Positions 20,784 through 30,407 of a DNA stretch of 64,000 nucleotides are shown in pieces (positions within the stretch are counted from its first letter, which is position 1; every line of letters begins with the position of its first letter). The notes under the pieces are model-generated. The model was given only the letters and a program-made list of their open reading frames with translations, was not told where the DNA came from and made no database searches. The position numbers and the translations under genes are program-made. Origin of the DNA: a virus; the IMG/VR virus record IMGVR_UViG_3300010160_000043, positions 1-64,000 of that record; one strand, 5' to 3'.

Positions 20784-23700
20784 GTTGTTTTTTAAATGTT
20801 GGAAAAAGTTTTACGGGTGATTGTACCAATAGTAGTCTTGGTGCAATTAATGTTGATATTTTTGGTACCGCTCCTGATTATACAATACAATGGATTGAAC
20901 CATCATCTTATGGTACAATTGCGTTAGGTGCGGGTGTTACAGGGTATACTCAAACAGGGTTGTCAGGTGGTACATATACATTTAATGTCATTGATACTTG
21001 TTCGCCTACTAGTACTATTTTTCCTGTTAGTTTTTATATATCTACCGGAACTTGTACAAGTATTTTATCAACCCAAGACACTACCTGTGATTTATATAAT
21101 GGTTCGTTAACGGCATCTACGGTTAACGTTTATAATGGTAATGCAGAATTTTATTTATATCATAATACATTAGGGTATCTCACTAGTGGTACAAGTTATA
21201 CAAACACATATTCTTTTGGTAGTTTATCTGCGGGGACTTATTATGTGGTGGCCAATGATGGAGGTGGATGTACGGGTAAATCAGAAACCTGTTTAATTCA
21301 ACCGTCTTCAGAAATGGATTTTGGGTTTTTTATTGTAAACAATGCGGGGTGTACAGGAAATACAGGTAAGATATATATTACAGGATTAACGGGTAATCCA
21401 CCGTATACGTATTTATGGCAGGATTATTCGATGAATGATTTTATAACAGATTTACCATCAGGTAATTACTCTGTCCAAGTAACAGATAGTTCAGGGTGTG
21501 TTCTTACAAAAAACGCAAATGTTTTAGATGTACCTCAATTAGGTATTGTTTCATTTAGTTCTATAAATCCAGATTGTTTTATTAATAATGGGTCGGTAAC
21601 AGTTTACACATCAGGTGGGACATTACCATTTTATTATTCAGGTTCAAATGGTTATAGTGTGGTAACATACGACACGGAATACACTTTTGAAAATATTGGT
21701 TCAGGTTTATTTTCAGTTTTAATAACTGATGCGGCTTTATGTAGTGCGAATGGAAGTACATCAATTATGGTACCACAAGGATTTTCTATCGTGAATATTG
21801 GAATTCAAAATTCTGTTTGTAATAATTTTAGTGGAGCCTTAAATCCAATTACTATTTTTGGACCAAGTCAACCTTATAACTATACATTAACATATCCTGA
21901 TGGTACAACAACAGAATCAGTTACCGTAAATAGTACTAGTTGGTCGTTTGATGGGTTATCTTCAGGCACATACAGTCTAAGTATCTCAGGAGGTACTTGT
22001 GTCTTTACAAATGATTATACGATATTAAATGAGGTATTATATGACTTAATTGTCTCAACTACGGGAACGACTTGTAATGGTTCTAATGGTTTAGTAACTT
22101 TAGATGTTGATGGTTCTGTAGGTCCATTTATTTATACAATAACAACAAGACCTTCAATAACAAGTTCTAATACTAGTGTGACATTCACTAACTTACCTAC
22201 CGGTAGTTATACCGCAACAACTTTAGATACCATAACTAATTGTCTACAAAGACAAGAATTTTTTATTAATCCTTCTCAATCAGTTTATTTTAGTTTAGTG
22301 GCGACTGATGCTACTTCAGGTTCAAACGGTATGGTTGAATCCTATATATCTAGCGGGACACCACCATTTACATATTTATGGAGTAATGGACAAACAACAC
22401 CAAATATATCAGGGTTAGGTAAAGGTGATTATACTTTAACAATAACTGATACTAATGGATGTACATCACAAAGAACGATAACGGTTTATGGGTGGGATTC
22501 AGTTTCGTCATATAAATCATACACTATTTGTGAAGATACATTTGTGGATGGGGGAAATGTTAAAAAAGGTATAAAAGAAATGTATGTTGAAGGGTTTTTT
22601 GATGAAGTATCAAATGACTTTAATTGTGTTTTGGATTCGGCAACATTTATTGCCCAAGTCACCGTTGATGGCGAGTTAACAACAACACCGTTTTTCTATT
22701 CAAATAGTTTAACAATATATCCGTCGGATAACTTATGGTTTTCCGCGGTTACGACAATATTAGAGACTTATCCAAATATTGGGGATGTTATAATTAATTA
22801 TCCTAATAACACTATAACCATTAACACTAATTGTGACCAAGAATCATTACATAATTCTAAAGTAGTTGTTGCATTAAGAATTGAGTATATTATTTCTTGT
22901 GAGAAATGTAATCTTGATTGTGATATTGAATATACTCAACCACCAACGGATTTCTGTACGGGTAATTTAATCACTAACCCAACATTTAATACTAATTTAA
23001 ATGGGTGGTCACAGTTTGGTGGTAATGAATGGTCTTGGAGTCCTAATAATGGAGGTAGTGCAAACTTTGGTGGTACAGATAATTTTAATAATTCAATTTA
23101 TCAAAATATTTTAACTGTTGGAGCAACATATAATATTAGTTTTACATTATATTATAATGCTCCTTGTACTGAATATGCTTACGTCAAAGTTTTTGCGGGG
23201 ACTAGTGAATCATCATTAATACAATCCGGAGGACAAATTAATTTAACATTAACTTGTATCGGAAATAATAGTTTTGGTATTTCAGCTTGGGATGCTTGTG
23301 GTACTAGCGGTTCAATATATGTTGATAACGTTTGTGTTATTCAAACAACACCACCATTAGAAGAGTTTATAATTAATGCTATTGGCGTTAATCAAGTTGA
23401 TGGAGCTGGAGCGGCTTTAGGGTTTATATTTAACTCAACAAATAATTTTCAAATAAATTGGGGTGATGGTACTGTAACTCAATATTTTTCGGGTAGTAGT
23501 GTTGGTGCGTCTCACACATATTCATCACCATACACGGGACCTATTACTATTTTATCAACTGATTTAACAACTATATTAGAGTTTACTGCACAATCTGAAC
23601 CACACCCGCTTCAGTCATTATGGGTATCAACAGCTGAGTTAAATAAATTAGATGGATTATTGAATTTGAGTGGTATTTATAACGGATTATTTATTACCGG

Positions 23701-24679
23701 AGATGTGGTTAATTTACCTAATAGTTTAATAGGTCTTAATATTCAGAATACGAATGTTAGTGGTGATACATCAAATTTACCACCATTATTAACTAATTGT
23801 CTTATAACAGGTACTAATACTATTAGTGGTAATACATCAGGATTACCAAATAATATTATGACAAATTTGGTTATTCAAGGTAGCAATACAATCAGTGGTG
23901 ATACATCAGGTTTACCTCAAACAACATATCAATGTCAAATCTATGGTGTTAACACTATTAGTGGTGACACATCAGGTTTACCTCAACCAAGTTTTCTGTT
24001 GGATATTCAAGGTAATAATACTATAAGTGGTGATGTTTCTAACATATACCATTCACAAGTAATATGGATATATGGTGCTAATACCGTTAGTGGTGATACA
24101 TCAGGGTTTACTTCACCAACACAAAATATATCAATTCAAGGTAATAATACCATTAGTGGTAATGTGTCTAATTTACCCTCAACTTTAAATTCGTTGGATA
24201 TTCGGGGTAATACTTCAATAACCGGGAATATCTCAGGATTCCCACCTAATTTAACTTTAATTCGTTTGACAAATAGTAATTTTATATCGGTATTTGGCGA
24301 TATATCAACATTACCAAGTACATTACAACAATTGTATTTGAAGTCTCTTGGTACTTTAACAGGTGATTTATATTATTTACCATCACCTGTAACACGTATT
24401 GAAATAGTTTCACAAATGACTTTTACATACACTTCAGGTAGAAATTGGGTAAATAGCTTCCTTACATTATCATTGTCACCTACTAATGGTTGGTCAGGGT
24501 TTAATCAATCTCAAACTGATAATTTATTAATTGATACTCAACCTAAATATATTAATATACCGGGAGGGTCTTTATTTTCAATAAAATGTAGTGGAACCCC
24601 TAAACGAACATCGGCAAGTGATACAGCATTTACCGCATTACAAACACTTATTGGAAGTTCAAATGTAATCTTAAATTAA
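20780..24679 (+). CDS. Adhesin-like tail fibre with SprB-type repeats, jelly-roll and LRR-like repeats
   Basis: The 1299-aa protein is modular. Residues about 1-570 carry repeated units matching the SprB repeat of Bacteroidota adhesins, best at about 205-244 (GNPPYTYLW ... GNYSVQVTDSSGC) and 524-564 (GTPPFTYLW ... GDYTLTITDTNGC). Residues about 728-860 look like a carbohydrate-binding jelly roll (NPTFNTNLNGW ... SIYVDNVCV). A PKD-like segment (INWGDGT ... HTYS) lies near 892. Residues about 954-1213 hold at least eight units of about 23 residues of the form NTISGDTSGLP. No signal peptide is present, in keeping with a virion protein. Host-surface binding is inferred. Confidence 0.78.
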   Translation: MSCFLNVGKSFTGDCTNSSLGAINVDIFGTAPDYTIQWIEPSSYGTIALGAGVTGYTQTGLSGGTYTFNVIDTCSPTSTIFPVSFYISTGTCTSILSTQDTTCDLYNGSLTASTVNVYNGNAEFYLYHNTLGYLTSGTSYTNTYSFGSLSAGTYYVVANDGGGCTGKSETCLIQPSSEMDFGFFIVNNAGCTGNTGKIYITGLTGNPPYTYLWQDYSMNDFITDLPSGNYSVQVTDSSGCVLTKNANVLDVPQLGIVSFSSINPDCFINNGSVTVYTSGGTLPFYYSGSNGYSVVTYDTEYTFENIGSGLFSVLITDAALCSANGSTSIMVPQGFSIVNIGIQNSVCNNFSGALNPITIFGPSQPYNYTLTYPDGTTTESVTVNSTSWSFDGLSSGTYSLSISGGTCVFTNDYTILNEVLYDLIVSTTGTTCNGSNGLVTLDVDGSVGPFIYTITTRPSITSSNTSVTFTNLPTGSYTATTLDTITNCLQRQEFFINPSQSVYFSLVATDATSGSNGMVESYISSGTPPFTYLWSNGQTTPNISGLGKGDYTLTITDTNGCTSQRTITVYGWDSVSSYKSYTICEDTFVDGGNVKKGIKEMYVEGFFDEVSNDFNCVLDSATFIAQVTVDGELTTTPFFYSNSLTIYPSDNLWFSAVTTILETYPNIGDVIINYPNNTITINTNCDQESLHNSKVVVALRIEYIISCEKCNLDCDIEYTQPPTDFCTGNLITNPTFNTNLNGWSQFGGNEWSWSPNNGGSANFGGTDNFNNSIYQNILTVGATYNISFTLYYNAPCTEYAYVKVFAGTSESSLIQSGGQINLTLTCIGNNSFGISAWDACGTSGSIYVDNVCVIQTTPPLEEFIINAIGVNQVDGAGAALGFIFNSTNNFQINWGDGTVTQYFSGSSVGASHTYSSPYTGPITILSTDLTTILEFTAQSEPHPLQSLWVSTAELNKLDGLLNLSGIYNGLFITGDVVNLPNSLIGLNIQNTNVSGDTSNLPPLLTNCLITGTNTISGNTSGLPNNIMTNLVIQGSNTISGDTSGLPQTTYQCQIYGVNTISGDTSGLPQPSFLLDIQGNNTISGDVSNIYHSQVIWIYGANTVSGDTSGFTSPTQNISIQGNNTISGNVSNLPSTLNSLDIRGNTSITGNISGFPPNLTLIRLTNSNFISVFGDISTLPSTLQQLYLKSLGTLTGDLYYLPSPVTRIEIVSQMTFTYTSGRNWVNSFLTLSLSPTNGWSGFNQSQTDNLLIDTQPKYINIPGGSLFSIKCSGTPKRTSASDTAFTALQTLIGSSNVILN
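23750..24400 (+). repeat. Tandem LRR-like repeat region in the fibre gene
   Basis: Imperfect DNA and protein repeats of about 69 bases encode units with the core TISGDTSGLP. Nearly identical copies of AGTGGTGATACATCAGGTTT are seen near 23893 and 23962. This stretch is a likely site for slippage or recombination that changes repeat number. Confidence 0.75.
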
Positions 24680-24680
24680 T

Positions 24681-25703
24681 ATGCCAACAACAATACAAAT
24701 AACGACAGATAATTATAACGGGCAAACCGCGATAATAACATTCACACCTGATAATGGTGGTCCGGTGGTTAATCTTGGTTCACAAGTGTTACCATACGAT
24801 TATAATTCGGATTATTATTATGGGACATATAGTTTATATTTTCCGGCATTTGATACTACTTGTACATTAGTTATTGCGGGTCAAACACCTACACCAACTA
24901 ACACACCTACTCCTACGATTACACCTACAATTACACCAACACCTAGTCCAACATTACCTAAACAATATTATGTGTATAAAATTTGTGATAGGGATTATTA
25001 TGTAATTCAAACATTACCGGTACCACCAATTAATGGTGTTAGTTTAAATCCAAATAATGCTTTTAAATTTGGTAATGATATTGATGGTTACTTTTGTTAT
25101 GAATATCTATATACAACAACTAATCCAAATCCATTTCCTCCGGGAACAGATTTGACTAACTTTACAGGTAATTATTTTACACCTGTGTTAAATACTATAT
25201 TTACTAATTGTACGTCTTGTAATTCACTCCCACGATGTACTACGGTTATATTTACTGTTGGTGGTGTTAATCCACTTTGTAATAGTGGGTTACCATCTTA
25301 TGGTCACGCAGCTGTTGAATGGACAGATTGTGATGGTTTTCCTCAGACTCATACCTTTGGTGGTTCAATGACGGGAACTCAGTATCAAGTATGTGCTTTA
25401 ACTAATGGTAATGTTATAACTGCAGGTCAACCTTATCCAGACTTTATTTGTGGTTATGGTACCGTAACAGATACTGGACAGAGTTGTACACCATTACTAC
25501 CATTAAAGTCATTTTATTATGAAGGATTTGGACCTCCTTGTCCTGACCCTATATACCATCCTGAAATAAATAATTGGGTTAAATATCTTGATGAAAATGG
25601 GATTGAAAATACATTTATTGTTGGTTGTTCTCAAAATGGTTGTCAAGAAATTATGGCATCTAGTATTGTGGATACAAATAGGGTACAGTCTTGTACTCCC
25701 TAA
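24681..25703 (+). CDS. Tail fibre protein with Pro-Thr linker and Cys module
   Basis: The 340-aa protein has an N-terminal beta domain (1-68) and a Pro-Thr linker (about 69-93, units TPTxTPT). A cysteine module follows, beginning QYYVYKICD and closing with NCTSC, related to modules in the minus-strand fibres at 26349 and 30408. Further Cys-rich beta sequence runs to the C-terminus. It is the last gene of the structural operon, one base after the adhesin-like fibre, and a bidirectional terminator follows. A role in the distal fibre or as a decoration protein is inferred. Confidence 0.68.
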   Translation: MPTTIQITTDNYNGQTAIITFTPDNGGPVVNLGSQVLPYDYNSDYYYGTYSLYFPAFDTTCTLVIAGQTPTPTNTPTPTITPTITPTPSPTLPKQYYVYKICDRDYYVIQTLPVPPINGVSLNPNNAFKFGNDIDGYFCYEYLYTTTNPNPFPPGTDLTNFTGNYFTPVLNTIFTNCTSCNSLPRCTTVIFTVGGVNPLCNSGLPSYGHAAVEWTDCDGFPQTHTFGGSMTGTQYQVCALTNGNVITAGQPYPDFICGYGTVTDTGQSCTPLLPLKSFYYEGFGPPCPDPIYHPEINNWVKYLDENGIENTFIVGCSQNGCQEIMASSIVDTNRVQSCTP

Positions 25704-25718
25704 TTATGTAATATAAAA

Positions 25719-25746
25719 AACCCACCAAAAGGTGGGTTATTTTTTA
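25719..25746. terminator. Bidirectional terminator between convergent operons
   Basis: An 8-bp stem (25719-25726 with 25731-25738) with an AAAA loop is flanked by a T run on the plus side and by an A run that gives a T run on the minus side. It serves both the fibre operon ending at 25703 and the resolvase gene ending at 25744. Confidence 0.9.
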
Positions 25747-26343
25747 CCATATATTTTCTTGTTTCATATGACCAATTACGCAACAATAAGCATCCGTTTG
25801 GTCAAAGTTTTCTTTTTTAAGGGTGTTGTTCCTTGTGTATTGCCAAGTGATTTGAGGTTCTTTTTTTGCCACAAGTTCCCATATAACCATTTTCTTATCA
25901 ACGTCCTTAGGAAGTCCTCCAAATAGGACGTATTTACCTTTATCATTTAATTGGATTAATTCAGGAAAGGCAAACTTACGAGAATTATATGTTGAAATGA
26001 AGTCAGGGACAATTCCAAAGATGTCGTATATCTCCTTAGTCACTAAAGTATTGAAACGTAATAGTGTTTGTATTGTATAAACATTATTAGAGTTTAATAG
26101 AGGTTCTTCAATAATCACTTTAGTTATACCTAAATCTTTATATTCAAGTAATTTGGTTCTAAATATTTCACCTTTAAGTAATAACTCTTTTATTTTATTT
26201 TCTTCCTTTGGTTTTGGAATCGGAGAAACGTGAGTTAATTCTAATAATTCTTTAGTTTGAATATCAAATAATGCGACACCAATAGTTTTTGTTGAAACAT
26301 CAAGCCCTAAAACTTTAGGGCTTTCTTTAAGTATTTTCTTCAT
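25744..26343 (-). CDS. RuvC-like Holliday-junction resolvase (RNase H fold)
   Basis: The 199-aa protein has the RuvC/RNase H-like layout: first catalytic Asp D15 in GLDVSTKTIGVALFD, Glu E79/E80 in VIIEEPLL, and the C-terminal acidic pair D181/D184 (FDQTDAY). Such enzymes cut branched DNA before packaging; in T4 this job is done by the unrelated endonuclease VII. It is the last gene of the minus-strand fibre block, 5 bases after the 902-aa fibre gene. The four-acid pattern is clear, but the exact substrate is inferred. Confidence 0.82.
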   Translation of the reverse strand: MKKILKESPKVLGLDVSTKTIGVALFDIQTKELLELTHVSPIPKPKEENKIKELLLKGEIFRTKLLEYKDLGITKVIIEEPLLNSNNVYTIQTLLRFNTLVTKEIYDIFGIVPDFISTYNSRKFAFPELIQLNDKGKYVLFGGLPKDVDKKMVIWELVAKKEPQITWQYTRNNTLKKENFDQTDAYCCVIGHMKQENIW

Positions 26344-26348
26344 ATTTT

Positions 26349-29057
26349 TTAGAAATCAAATTTTACTAAAAACTGTTGAATTCCCTGTCTTTGTACAGGA
26401 GATTGTAGCTTTGATACAATCATAAGATTCATATCAGAATCGTAAAGACCAATTTCAGAAATATATGAAGGTGTGTTAACATTCCAACTAGGATTTGAGG
26501 GAGCTAAAAATTCTGCTTGACCAAGATTTATCTTATATCTCATCTCATAAATGGTTGCTTGAATATCAGTTTCTAATGAACCATAAAAATAATATTCATC
26601 ACCAAAATTTAATGTGGTGCCTGTTTGACCGGTAATTGGTAAAGACAATCCGTAGTTATCAATTGAAGGGTTATTCACATCATTACCTAAATTATAATAA
26701 GGTGCGTTTTCATAATCAATTTCACTGATTACAAATGTATTACCTGTAATACCACTTTGTGTGATATAACCGTTAATACTATCTCCACTAATTTGAGATG
26801 TTACATCAATAATTTTCCATTCAGAAGAATTTGGTCTAGTGTCTCCGGTGACTCTTTGACAAATAATTTCAAATCTTTCACCAAAGAATCCTGAGGTTAA
26901 ATCACAAGTCACGGGTGATGGTGATAACTCAGGTATTTGATTTAAACAACCAAATTCACTACCAAATCTAATTGTTACGTTTTGAGTAGATGTTGGGTTA
27001 CAAGATAAATCAGGTCCTTGTATTACGGTGTAATAGTTACAATGTAATGAATTTGTGTAAGAATTATCGTTAGTTAATCTATATGTTACATAAAAATATT
27101 CTGTGGAGTCTGTTAATAAACCTAATGTTGTTTCACCATTGGAACCACAAGTATTAGGTGTAGTTAATCCAATAGTTGGTGCAGGTAAAGTCCAGTTTCT
27201 ATTTGATTTGTAAGACATTGCCGCAATGATTTCTTCATCATCAATAATGATAATTTGGTCATCAGGGAATACTCTACCAATTCTATTAGGTTTACCAAAA
27301 TTTGGTCCCGGATTTGGGTTTGGATGTGTATCCCATAATTGATAATATCTTAACCCAGGATTATTCATATCTGAGTTTTTCTTTGATGTTATGTAATGGG
27401 GTTTAAATAATCCTAATTTCTCGTCAAAATCAGGTGGGTCAACATAAAATGTTTCACCAAAACAACATTCAGGGTTTTTATGCCACATTAATGTTGGTAT
27501 GTGTAATTTAAAGTTTCTTGCTTCTCCCGTTGTATTATTAGGGTTTGATATATCGTAAGGTTCTAATGCAAATTTTTCACCATAAAAGAAATCTATACTT
27601 TGATTAGTGTAGTGAATTATTGCGATAGCTTTTTGTTGTTTAGGTTCTACATAAACCGTGTTACCAAATGAATTAAAATAATAAGTTGGTAGTTCAACAT
27701 TATCATTTACGTCAATAAATGTTTGACCACTATTTGACATATAACCAAAATATTCTTTAGCTCCAATATATGATGCGGAGCCAAAATATGGGTAAGGTAA
27801 ATTAACGTTATCGTATAGACCGGCAGGATTTTCTGACCAAGGAATATTCATATTCCAAACTTTAACGTCAAATTGGTCTCTATCACATACAGATTCAAAA
27901 TTAATTACATCTTCCTTCCAATGAGGTGTAGGTGTAACACTATCATATAATGATGTCATATTTGGTGGGTATACAATAGTTCTAGCATAACAACAATCAC
28001 TGAACATTGAAAAATCAGGTGTTGGTCTATCAAGAGTTATTTGTGTACCACAAATACCAACAATTTTATAAGTTAATATTGTGTAACAACTACTTACTGA
28101 CATCTCGCACTCAGCAGGTGCCGGTGGAGGGCAGTAATAAGGTGTTGGTGTCGTACAGAATGTTGAGGTTGGTGTTGGTGTTACGTGTGGGGTACAAGCA
28201 AACCCTGAACTTGGTGTTGGTGTTGGGGTAACTTGACTTGACAAACAAGTTGTACAAGCAGTTTCATTACTACCATAATCACCACCGTTCCAAATTAAAT
28301 TTGCGGGACCACCAATTGGGTAATTAACTAAATAACATTGATTATATATGTCTGTAACAACTTCCCAACTACCGTATGTGTTAGGTAATGAGATTATACC
28401 GTCAGGACTAACACCGTTACAATTTGTAACATAATATGTTTGATAATTTACAGGTGCGGGGCTTGATGTTGGTGTTGGTTCCGGTGTTGGAATGTAACTA
28501 CAGTCACAATTAGTTTTCCCACTACCATCAAAGAAAATTGTGATTAGGTCACCAACCATTGGTAATCTAACAATGTCAGTATTACAACCGGAAAATGTTA
28601 CATCAATAATAGTACTACCGGTTAATGTTGACATATCAACAACATAATTAGAATTGATTGTATATTGACTATTAGTTAACGCACTCCAATTGATAGTATC
28701 TAATGTTGTGTCACCTGTAAAAAAACCTCTCATAGCGGCTCTATTATAGATAGGTTGAACAACTGATGCTAAAAATGGTATTCCATAAGTATTACCGGTA
28801 ATTCCATCAACATAATATGGGTATTTCACATATTGTTTGTTACGTTGACCCGGAGCGTCATTTTGAGAATTAAAATTTGGTACTAATATGTTAGTATTAA
28901 ATTGATTATATGATGTTCCTGTTAAAGTATATGAAACCTCACTATCTCCAACTTGAAAATACGATATATTGAAACCTCCTTGAGATAGTTTTTGTCTACC
29001 TATGTCGGTCAATCTCGTGTTAATTAATCCTGATGTATTTTTTAATATAAAACTCAT
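26349..29057 (-). CDS. Tail fibre/structural protein with conserved N-terminal head and Pro-Thr linkers
   Basis: The 902-aa protein begins with SGLINTRLTDIGRQKLSQGG followed by a GDSEVSYTL segment, an N-terminal pattern common in large-phage structural proteins. Short Pro-Thr linkers near 190-200, 275-285 and 290-310 flank a cysteine module (YYVTNCN ... SLPNTYG ... QCYLV ... CTTC) closely related to one in the 708-aa fibre at 30408. The remainder is beta-rich. A TATTTATC box (29061-29068, read on the minus strand) lies 3 bases before the start. Attachment via the N-terminus and receptor contact by the rest are inferred. Confidence 0.72.
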   Translation of the reverse strand: MSFILKNTSGLINTRLTDIGRQKLSQGGFNISYFQVGDSEVSYTLTGTSYNQFNTNILVPNFNSQNDAPGQRNKQYVKYPYYVDGITGNTYGIPFLASVVQPIYNRAAMRGFFTGDTTLDTINWSALTNSQYTINSNYVVDMSTLTGSTIIDVTFSGCNTDIVRLPMVGDLITIFFDGSGKTNCDCSYIPTPEPTPTSSPAPVNYQTYYVTNCNGVSPDGIISLPNTYGSWEVVTDIYNQCYLVNYPIGGPANLIWNGGDYGSNETACTTCLSSQVTPTPTPSSGFACTPHVTPTPTSTFCTTPTPYYCPPPAPAECEMSVSSCYTILTYKIVGICGTQITLDRPTPDFSMFSDCCYARTIVYPPNMTSLYDSVTPTPHWKEDVINFESVCDRDQFDVKVWNMNIPWSENPAGLYDNVNLPYPYFGSASYIGAKEYFGYMSNSGQTFIDVNDNVELPTYYFNSFGNTVYVEPKQQKAIAIIHYTNQSIDFFYGEKFALEPYDISNPNNTTGEARNFKLHIPTLMWHKNPECCFGETFYVDPPDFDEKLGLFKPHYITSKKNSDMNNPGLRYYQLWDTHPNPNPGPNFGKPNRIGRVFPDDQIIIIDDEEIIAAMSYKSNRNWTLPAPTIGLTTPNTCGSNGETTLGLLTDSTEYFYVTYRLTNDNSYTNSLHCNYYTVIQGPDLSCNPTSTQNVTIRFGSEFGCLNQIPELSPSPVTCDLTSGFFGERFEIICQRVTGDTRPNSSEWKIIDVTSQISGDSINGYITQSGITGNTFVISEIDYENAPYYNLGNDVNNPSIDNYGLSLPITGQTGTTLNFGDEYYFYGSLETDIQATIYEMRYKINLGQAEFLAPSNPSWNVNTPSYISEIGLYDSDMNLMIVSKLQSPVQRQGIQQFLVKFDF

Positions 29058-29060
29058 AAT

Positions 29061-29068
29061 GATAAATA
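29061..29068 (-). promoter_or_regulatory. TATTTATC box (minus strand)
   Basis: The box is 3 bases upstream of the start at 29057, the same very short spacing as at 4288 and 32635. It is a candidate phage promoter element. If it is, transcription would begin at or inside the coding region. Confidence 0.4.
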
Positions 29069-29092
29069 TTGTTTTTTTCTTTTTGTGTTGTT

Positions 29093-30385
29093 TTAAGTTA
29101 TAATAATATTACAACAATCACAACCACTTATATTTGCGTTTAATAATGAATAGGTGTCCGCGCTCTCACCAACAGTACAAAGTTCATATTCTGATTTAGT
29201 GACACTTGTTGATGTTGTAATGATTATTGTGTCGGTATTTGTAATTGTTTGAGAAATCCAACTTTCAGTTCTACCTGTTTGATAAACTAATAAATCTTGA
29301 CAACTAGGTTTAAAATTAACTGTTGTTCCTGTTGTTGTTGAATAACTATCACGAACTATAAGAGTGTTGTTTTTATCAAATGATGTATTTGTACTTATTG
29401 TTGATGTATTATTGTTTGGTGATGAATTAAAATTATTGTTATGTATTAAATCAAATGATAATGTAACTCCATCAGGTAATGGTGGTGTTATATTAATTGT
29501 TGTTTTATATTCTTTAGTTAATGTGTATGTCGTGTTTGTTATTGTTGTGTTTGTAGTACTTAATGAGATTGAATACGTTGTTGGTGGTGTTGGTTCATTT
29601 AATGTTGCAACGTTACCAATAATATAGTTATACGAATCTTTAATTTTTATATTATAGATTCCGGTACACAAATTATTAAAAAATGGTGAATTACTGTATG
29701 TTAAACCATTATCAATAGAATATGTGTATGGAGGTACAGTATTACTTAAGTTTTTTGTGTTAATTACAATATTACCATCACATCCACATTTAGGTTGGTT
29801 AACACTATTTGACGAATTAATTTGTTTTAAATATGTTGATGGTGAACACACACCTTCGGTTACTGTTACTGTTCCCTGTAACCCACTAATTGTCCAATTT
29901 GTTAAAGGTGGATAAGAGGATGTTGATGTTATTATTGGACAAATACTACCAAGACAAGGCCAAGTTTGTAACTCCCATTTATTTAGGGAAGTACTCCAAA
30001 CAATTTGATATACTGTGTCATCAGAAATCCATTTATTTTTTCCGTTATTATCAACACCGTTCGGATTAAAGTGGATTGTATTGTTACTTGTGTCTAGAAT
30101 TAATATGTTCATACAGAAGTCGTAAAGTTTTTCTGTTGGTGTGGCGTTAAAATATTGTGGTTGATTGCAATACGTATTATATAAAATAATAGACGTGGTT
30201 GAATCTGGAACCATAACATTAATACCGGTTGTTCCGGTAAGTTGTTGTAAAGTCAAACCACTTGCGGGTAAGGATGTCCCATATATTGTTGCAATACTAC
30301 CGGATGATACCGTACTCCAATATATGGTATATGGACCTGGTGACGTGAATCCTGCTGTTATATGTACGTTATAATATCTACTCAT
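29093..30385 (-). CDS. Fibre protein with one SprB-like repeat
   Basis: The 430-aa protein is Thr/Ser/Asn-rich. Around residues 195-270 it has a SprB-like unit (CGCDGNIVINTKNLS ... PPYTYSIDNG ... LCTGIYNIKIKD), related in type to those in the 20780 fibre. The tail end is Cys-rich (NISGCDCCNIIIT). It has no signal peptide and lies between other fibre genes in the same orientation, spaced 35 and 22 bases. It is probably a fibre or fibre-tip protein. Confidence 0.65.
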   Translation of the reverse strand: MSRYYNVHITAGFTSPGPYTIYWSTVSSGSIATIYGTSLPASGLTLQQLTGTTGINVMVPDSTTSIILYNTYCNQPQYFNATPTEKLYDFCMNILILDTSNNTIHFNPNGVDNNGKNKWISDDTVYQIVWSTSLNKWELQTWPCLGSICPIITSTSSYPPLTNWTISGLQGTVTVTEGVCSPSTYLKQINSSNSVNQPKCGCDGNIVINTKNLSNTVPPYTYSIDNGLTYSNSPFFNNLCTGIYNIKIKDSYNYIIGNVATLNEPTPPTTYSISLSTTNTTITNTTYTLTKEYKTTINITPPLPDGVTLSFDLIHNNNFNSSPNNNTSTISTNTSFDKNNTLIVRDSYSTTTGTTVNFKPSCQDLLVYQTGRTESWISQTITNTDTIIITTSTSVTKSEYELCTVGESADTYSLLNANISGCDCCNIIIT

Positions 30386-30407
30386 TTTTTATTTTTATTT
30401 TAGGTTA

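Noticed and set aside
25732-25926. 64-aa plus-strand frame over the resolvase gene
   Set aside because: It starts in the terminator and lies antisense to the RuvC-like gene, whose catalytic residues are clear.
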